Made by a program: the position numbers and the translations under genes. A stretch of DNA of 8,790 bases from Candidatus Eiseniibacteriota bacterium (GTDB taxonomy: Bacteria > Eisenbacteria > RBG-16-71-46): positions 1-8,790 of the forward strand of contig VBOS01000120.1 in assembly GCA_005893185.1 (NCBI GenBank). The letters are read 5' to 3'. Numbering within the stretch: the stretch's first letter is position 1; each line of letters starts with the position of its first letter. The notes beneath the pieces were generated by a model. That model had not been told where the DNA came from, ran no database searches, and saw only the letters and a program-made list of their open reading frames with translations. Positions 5,044-8,790 of the stretch are shown piece by piece.

Positions 5044-7382
5044 ACGGGCACCTCGGGCACGAGCCCGACGTCCGCCAGGGTGTTGATGCGGGTCGCGGCG
5101 GCGACCGCGCGGGTCAGGTTGCGGACCTCCTCGTGCTTCTCCTCTTCGGGAGCGCCGGTCGTGGCCATGAGGATCTTGGGATGCGTGGTCTTCCAGATCT
5201 GCTCGTTGTCGTTGAAGAGCTTCTCGTAGAGCTTCTCGCCCGGCCGGAGGCCCGTGAACACGATCCGGATGTCCCGGCCCGGCCGGAACCCGTAGAGCCG
5301 GATCAGCGCGTGAGCCATGTCCAGGATCCGGACCGGCTTGCCCATGTCGAGGACGAAGACCTCGCCGCCCTTCCCCAACGTCGCCGCGTGCAGGATCAGC
5401 TGGACCGCTTCGGGGATGGTCATGAACAGGCGGGTGGCATCGGGGTGCGTCACCGTCACCGGCCCGCCCCGCTCGATCTGCTCGCGGAACAGGGGGATCA
5501 CGCTCCCGCTGCTCTCGAGCACGTTCCCGAAGCGCACCGTGCACAGGCGCGTGCCGCCGCCGTTCTGCAGGCCCTGCACGGCGAGCTCGGCGATGCGCTT
5601 GGTCATCCCCATCACGCTCACCGGCTCGACCGCCTTGTCGGTGGAGATCAGCACGAAGTGTCCGGCCCCGTGACGGATCGCGGCTTCGGCCACGGTCCGT
5701 GTCCCGAGCACGTTGGTCTTGTACGCCTCGCGGGCGTTGCGCTCCATCATGGGGACGTGCTTGTAGGCCGCGGCATGGAAGACGAACTCGGGCTGGAACT
5801 TCGCCATGACCTTGTCCACCCGCTGCGCGTCCGTGACGTCGCCGATCACCGGCTCGATTTCGGAGCCATAGCCGGCCAGGCGGAGCGCGCGCTCGATCTC
5901 GTAGAGGCTGTTCTCGTGCTTCTCGAACAGGATCACGCGCGAGGGGTGGCACGCCGCGATCTGACGGGTGATCTCGGAGCCGATCGAGCCGCCGGCGCCC
6001 GTGATCATCACCGGGCGGTTCGCGAACTGCGTCGCGAGATCGGTTCCGTCCGAGCGGATCGGCTCGCGGAACAGCAGGTCGTCGGCCTCGAAGCTTCGGG
6101 TCAGCTCGGGAATCTCCCGGCCGATCAGCACGTCGCGGAGGTCCGGCACGATGCGGAACGGCTTGCCCGACTTTCGGCAGCTGTCCACGATCTCCTCGCG
6201 CCGGTCGCCCGGGCCCGACGAGCAGGCGATGATGACCTCGTCGGGATCGCCGTTCACGAGGCCGATCACCCGGTAGTCCTTGAATCGGTTGTTCGCGATG
6301 TCGCGCAGCACGGGCTCCGTCGAATCCCCGCAGCCCACGACCAGAACCTTCTTCCGCAGCAGCGCCGCGTTCTTGACGGTCTCGTGGAAGCGACGCAGGA
6401 TCCGGATCCCGCCGAGCAAGCAGTTGCACAACACCCAGTCGAGCACGATCACAGCGCGCGAGTAGGGGGAGAAGGCGTGGATCGTCGCGACCCCCAGCAG
6501 GATGGTGAGCGAGCTGAGCGTCGTGGTCGCCAGGATGCTCTCCAGGTCGCGCACGCCGGTGAACCTCCACACGCTGCGGAACAGACCGAAGGCCTGGGCC
6601 CAGATCATCCGGATCACGACGACGAGGCCCACCGTATGCAGGAACATCCGGAACTCGGTCGCCGGCACCGTTCCGTCGAAACGCAGCGCGAAAGCTGCCA
6701 CATTCGCGGCCGCGAACAGCATCGCCTGCAGGGCGGCGGTGATCGCGACCCGGTGACGACCCATCGCGGCCAGCAGCCGGTCGAACGCCTTGTCGGGATA
6801 GATCAGGAAAACCAGCGTGGCCGTGATCAGCCTGAGGTCGTTCAGCAGGGAGGCATCGCGGGTGTAGTGCCGCGCCATCCGGATCTTGTCCGGAAGGACG
6901 ACGTGGACGTAGGTCTCCTCCGGATCCCCGCTCTGGGCCAGGAGGTCGGACTCGTCCCGGTAGACGATGGACGCGACGTCCGTGATCCCGGGGCGTGCCT
7001 TGAGGATCGAGCGATAGTCCTGCGCGTACATCATGACGTACTGCTCGAGCTCGGGCCGCGAGCCGACCAGGCTCATGTCTCCGCACAGGACGTTCCAGAG
7101 CTGAGGCAGCTCGTCGATCTTGGTCTGCCGCAGGAAGTGTCCGACGCGCGTGATTCGCGGGTCGCGGCCCACCGTGATCCCAGGGCCGATCTCCGCGGCG
7201 TTGTGGACCATGGTGCGGAACTTGAACATGGGGAACGGCCTGAGGTACCGCCCCATGCGCCGCTGGCGGAAGAACACGGGGCCCGGGCTGTCGAGCCGGA
7301 CCGCGACGGCCGCGATCAGGAAGATCGGGGCGAGCAGGATCAGGCCCGCTGCCGACAGCAGGAAGTCCAGCACCCTCTTCAT
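5040..7382 (-). CDS. Fused phosphoglycosyl transferase (PglC/WcaJ-type) and nucleotide-sugar 4,6-dehydratase (PglF/CapD-type)
   Basis: 780 residues with two complete-looking functional parts. Residues 1-200 are a monotopic bacterial sugar transferase: re-entrant hydrophobic helix (5-30, with Pro19), SPGPVFF, KFRTM (54-58), and KIDELPQLWNVLCGDMSLVG (88-107) with the Asp90-Glu91 catalytic pair, then SRPE where PRPE is usual. It would place a sugar-1-phosphate on undecaprenyl phosphate. Residues 211-331 carry four membrane helices, followed by a first nucleotide-binding-like domain (KKVLVVGCGD, 344-353) and an SDR dehydratase: GAGGSIG (462-468), AAAYKHVPMME, STDKA (580-584) with Thr581-Asp582-Lys583 and Met591 matching PglF/FlaA1 catalytic positions, GNVLESSGSVIPLF and GLRPGEKLYE. 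It would turn a UDP-HexNAc into the 4-keto-6-deoxy sugar. The first Rossmann-like domain seems about 30 residues short near 376-384. Both ends overlap neighbours by ATGA: the aminotransferase upstream and the ligase downstream. Translation of one unbroken frame shows the fusion directly. Confidence 0.92.
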   Translation of the reverse strand: MKRVLDFLLSAAGLILLAPIFLIAAVAVRLDSPGPVFFRQRRMGRYLRPFPMFKFRTMVHNAAEIGPGITVGRDPRITRVGHFLRQTKIDELPQLWNVLCGDMSLVGSRPELEQYVMMYAQDYRSILKARPGITDVASIVYRDESDLLAQSGDPEETYVHVVLPDKIRMARHYTRDASLLNDLRLITATLVFLIYPDKAFDRLLAAMGRHRVAITAALQAMLFAAANVAAFALRFDGTVPATEFRMFLHTVGLVVVIRMIWAQAFGLFRSVWRFTGVRDLESILATTTLSSLTILLGVATIHAFSPYSRAVIVLDWVLCNCLLGGIRILRRFHETVKNAALLRKKVLVVGCGDSTEPVLRDIANNRFKDYRVIGLVNGDPDEVIIACSSGPGDRREEIVDSCRKSGKPFRIVPDLRDVLIGREIPELTRSFEADDLLFREPIRSDGTDLATQFANRPVMITGAGGSIGSEITRQIAACHPSRVILFEKHENSLYEIERALRLAGYGSEIEPVIGDVTDAQRVDKVMAKFQPEFVFHAAAYKHVPMMERNAREAYKTNVLGTRTVAEAAIRHGAGHFVLISTDKAVEPVSVMGMTKRIAELAVQGLQNGGGTRLCTVRFGNVLESSGSVIPLFREQIERGGPVTVTHPDATRLFMTIPEAVQLILHAATLGKGGEVFVLDMGKPVRILDMAHALIRLYGFRPGRDIRIVFTGLRPGEKLYEKLFNDNEQIWKTTHPKILMATTGAPEEEKHEEVRNLTRAVAAATRINTLADVGLVPEVPV
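5051..5054 (-). promoter_or_regulatory. Shine-Dalgarno GAGG for the ATG at 5043
   Basis: GAGG is seven bases before ATG 5043. The site matters because the frame is open for about 680 codons upstream and a stop codon does not limit the start choice. Confidence 0.45.
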
Positions 7383-8563
7383 CGGCGGAAGGACTCCACC
7401 GTGTCCAGGACCGCGGCGATCACGTCCTCGACGTCTTCGTCGGTCATCTTCGCGTAGATCGGCAACGAGATGATGCGTTGAAACGCACCGAAGGCGTTCG
7501 GCAGGTCCCCGGCCGCGTAGCCGTACCGATCACGGTAGTAGGGCTGGATGTGAAGCGGGATGAAGTGGACCGAGACGCCGATCTTCCTGCGGCCCAGCTC
7601 GCGGATGAACTCGTCGCGATCGATCCGCAGCGCGTCCAGCTCGAGCTGGATGACGTAGAGGTGCCAGGCGTGGCTGAACTCGTCGGCAACCGCCGGCACG
7701 CGGAGCCCGTCGAGCCCGGCGAACGCCTCGTGGTAACGCCGCGCGATCAAGCTGCGACGGGCGTGGAATTCGTCGCAGCGCCTGAGCTGGGGGATGCCGA
7801 TCGCGGCGGCCACGTCGGACAGGTTGTACTTGAACCCCGGCGCGAGGATCTCGTAGGACCAGGAGCCCCCCTCCTGGTAGCGCTTCCATGCGTCCCGGCT
7901 CATCCCGTGGAGGTGCATGAGCCGGACACGCTGCGCGTATCCGTCGTCATCGGTCGCGACCATGCCCCCTTCGCCGGTCGTCACGTTCTTCGTGGCGTAG
8001 AAGCTGAAACAGGTGATGTCACCGATCGTCCCGATCAGGCGTCCCTTGTAACGGGTCGGGATGGCATGGGCGGCATCCTCGATCACCTTGATCCCGCGCC
8101 GTCTCGCGATCTCGAGGATGGCGTCCATGTCGCACGCCTGCCCGGCGAAGTGGACCGGCAGAACGGCCTTCGTCCGCGGGGTGATGCGCTTCTCCAGCGC
8201 GCGCGCGTCGAGATTGAGCGTGTCAGGCTCGCAGTCCACGAACGTCGGACGCGCGCCCATGTGCTCCACCACGGCCGCGGTCGCAGTGAAGGTCATGGGG
8301 CTCGTGATCACCTCGTCCCCGGGACCCACCCCGATCGCCTCCAGCGCGAGGTGAAGCGCCGCCGTGCACGAGTTGACCGCCAGTGCGTGGCGGCACCCGA
8401 TGGCCTCGGCGAACGCCTTCTCGAATTCCTTCACCTTGAAACCAGTCGTCAGCCAGCCCGACCGTACGCACTCGACCACGGCGTCCACCTCTTCCTGCCC
8501 CACGAGCGGGGCGGCAAATGGCAGGAACTGCTCGCGGGTTCGAAGCGCCTTCGGCGTTGTCAT
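7379..8563 (-). CDS. DegT/DnrJ/EryC1/StrS-family PLP-dependent sugar aminotransferase
   Basis: 394 residues, normal for the family and apparently complete. It would transfer an amino group, usually from glutamate, to the 4-keto carbon of a nucleotide-activated sugar. Seen motifs: PFAAPLVGQEE with SGWLTTG (15-41), the phosphate-binding NSCTAALHLAL (64-74), EDAAHA (162-167) with Asp163 facing the PLP ring nitrogen, SFYATKNVTTGEGGM (187-201) with Lys192 as the Schiff-base lysine, PGFKYNLSDVAAAIG (242-256) and SVHFIPLHIQPYY near the C-terminus. The ATKN and EGG pattern is like PglE, PseC and ArnB-type 4-aminotransferases, so the product of the dehydratase encoded next door is the natural substrate (inference). 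ATG 8563 is preceded by a strong AAGGAGG. The stop overlaps the fusion gene start by ATGA, indicating translational coupling of consecutive pathway steps. Exact sugar (bacillosamine-type, QuiNAc4N, perosamine-like) is not decidable. Confidence 0.92.
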   Translation of the reverse strand: MTTPKALRTREQFLPFAAPLVGQEEVDAVVECVRSGWLTTGFKVKEFEKAFAEAIGCRHALAVNSCTAALHLALEAIGVGPGDEVITSPMTFTATAAVVEHMGARPTFVDCEPDTLNLDARALEKRITPRTKAVLPVHFAGQACDMDAILEIARRRGIKVIEDAAHAIPTRYKGRLIGTIGDITCFSFYATKNVTTGEGGMVATDDDGYAQRVRLMHLHGMSRDAWKRYQEGGSWSYEILAPGFKYNLSDVAAAIGIPQLRRCDEFHARRSLIARRYHEAFAGLDGLRVPAVADEFSHAWHLYVIQLELDALRIDRDEFIRELGRRKIGVSVHFIPLHIQPYYRDRYGYAAGDLPNAFGAFQRIISLPIYAKMTDEDVEDVIAAVLDTVESFRR

Positions 8564-8574
8564 GTCGTCCTCTT

Positions 8575-8580
8575 CCTCCT
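8575..8580 (-). promoter_or_regulatory. Shine-Dalgarno AGGAGG for the aminotransferase
   Basis: AGGAGG, within AAGGAGG, lies 11 bases before ATG 8563, with a second purine-rich GAAGAGG between. It is the strongest ribosome site in the window and lies in the 34-base gap after the kinase stop, so the aminotransferase can be initiated independently. Confidence 0.6.
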
Positions 8581-8597
8581 TGGACCAGCTCTCACGT

Positions 8598-8790
8598 TCA
8601 GCGGCGCGTGTACGCGCCGTAGTAGTAGTAGAGCGGGTCCGCCAGGTCCATCCGAGCCTGGGTCAGGATCGCGCCGAGGATCTGGGATCCGTTCTTCTGC
8701 AGCTGCTCCTTGGCTCGCTGGATGATCTGCACATCGTACCCCTCGGCCTTCACCACCATCAGCACCCCGTCCATGAGCCGTCCGAGGGCC
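8598..8790 (-). CDS. BY-kinase (Wzc/CpsD/EpsG-type tyrosine kinase), C-terminal 63 residues
   Basis: Only the last 63 codons are in the window; the 5' part lies beyond 8790. The fragment reads as the end of a P-loop bacterial tyrosine kinase domain: the strand LMDGVLMVVKAEGYDV, the helix QIIQRAKEQLQK, then the strand ILGAILTQARMD, matching the family pattern in which a D-G-V-hydrophobic strand is followed by an L-G-hydrophobic-V-hydrophobic-N-type strand. It ends in a tyrosine cluster (four Tyr in a row, one more three residues on) followed by TRR, the usual autophosphorylation tail. BY-kinases control polymerisation and export of capsule, exopolysaccharide or O-antigen by cycling between phosphorylated and unphosphorylated states. 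The Walker motifs are outside the window, so the assignment rests on the C-terminal pattern, the Tyr tail and the glycan context. Confidence 0.8.
   Translation of the reverse strand, partial: ALGRLMDGVLMVVKAEGYDVQIIQRAKEQLQKNGSQILGAILTQARMDLADPLYYYYGAYTRR
8602..8619. repeat. Perfect inverted repeat at the 3' end of the kinase gene
   Basis: CGGCGCG, loop TGTA, CGCGCCG: a seven-base all-GC stem with a four-base loop, ending one base before the kinase TGA on the minus strand. No T-run follows, so it is not a standard intrinsic terminator. It could stabilise the upstream mRNA 3' end or weakly attenuate. It also encodes the final AYTRR residues, so codon use alone might produce it. Confidence 0.4.

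Noticed and set aside
3517..5229. Plus-strand open frame (570 codons) opposite the ligase gene
   Set aside because: Low-complexity His/Arg/Glu/Gln-rich translation without motifs; the opposite strand carries a clear Wzy_C-family protein.
5044..7086. Upstream extension of the ligase frame to 7086
   Set aside because: The extension lies in a second frame of the fusion gene and is Arg/Gly/Asp-rich nonsense. Recognisable protein starts at MSEPKG at 5043 with a ribosome site.
5133..7457. Long plus-strand open frame (774 codons) opposite the fusion gene
   Set aside because: Its translation is rich in Arg, His, Asp and Gly with no family pattern. It mirrors a well-supported gene, so it is an antisense shadow caused by high GC.

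Overview
The window is a GC-rich (by eye about two-thirds GC) bacterial segment in which every supported gene lies on the minus strand, so transcription runs from right (8790) to left (1). The content is a cell-envelope glycan (O-antigen, capsule, exopolysaccharide or protein-glycan) biosynthesis operon. The phylum cannot be fixed from the sequence. A Wzx/Wzy-type locus, a tyrosine-kinase chain-length regulator and a secreted beta-helix protein fit a high-GC diderm, but that is inference.

Layout in transcription order: (1) 8790-8598, C-terminus of a BY-kinase (Wzc/CpsD/EpsG type) with a tyrosine-rich tail, cut by the window edge. (2) 8563-7379, a DegT/DnrJ/EryC1/StrS PLP aminotransferase. (3) 7382-5040, a fused bifunctional protein: an N-terminal monotopic phosphoglycosyl transferase (PglC/WcaJ-C type) joined to a membrane-anchored PglF/CapD/WbpM-type nucleotide-sugar 4,6-dehydratase. 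(4) 5043-3679, an O-antigen ligase/polymerase family membrane protein. (5) 3647-2163, a Wzx/MOP-type lipid-linked oligosaccharide flippase. (6) 2166-738, an RtcB-family (RNA 3'-phosphate ligase fold) gene with altered active-site residues, interrupted by a frameshift at a six-base homopolymer. (7) 680-<1, the N-terminal part of a secreted right-handed beta-helix protein whose best start is the rare codon ATT.

Three junctions (7379-7382, 5040-5043, 2163-2166) are 4-base ATGA overlaps. The other gaps are 34, 31 and 57 bases with no convincing terminator, so this looks like one polycistronic unit. There is no gene-free stretch over 300 bases, and I see no tRNA, rRNA, CRISPR array, insertion sequence or attachment site.

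Likely joint function (inference): the dehydratase half makes a UDP-4-keto-6-deoxy-HexNAc and the aminotransferase converts it to a 4-amino sugar. The transferase half loads the sugar-phosphate on undecaprenyl phosphate, Wzx flips the lipid-linked glycan, and the ligase/polymerase polymerises or transfers it. The BY-kinase would control chain length or export. Glycosyltransferases and an acetyltransferase are not in this window. The RtcB-like gene is the real oddity: an RNA-ligase-fold protein translationally coupled to the flippase gene, with the family's metal-binding Asp and Cys replaced.
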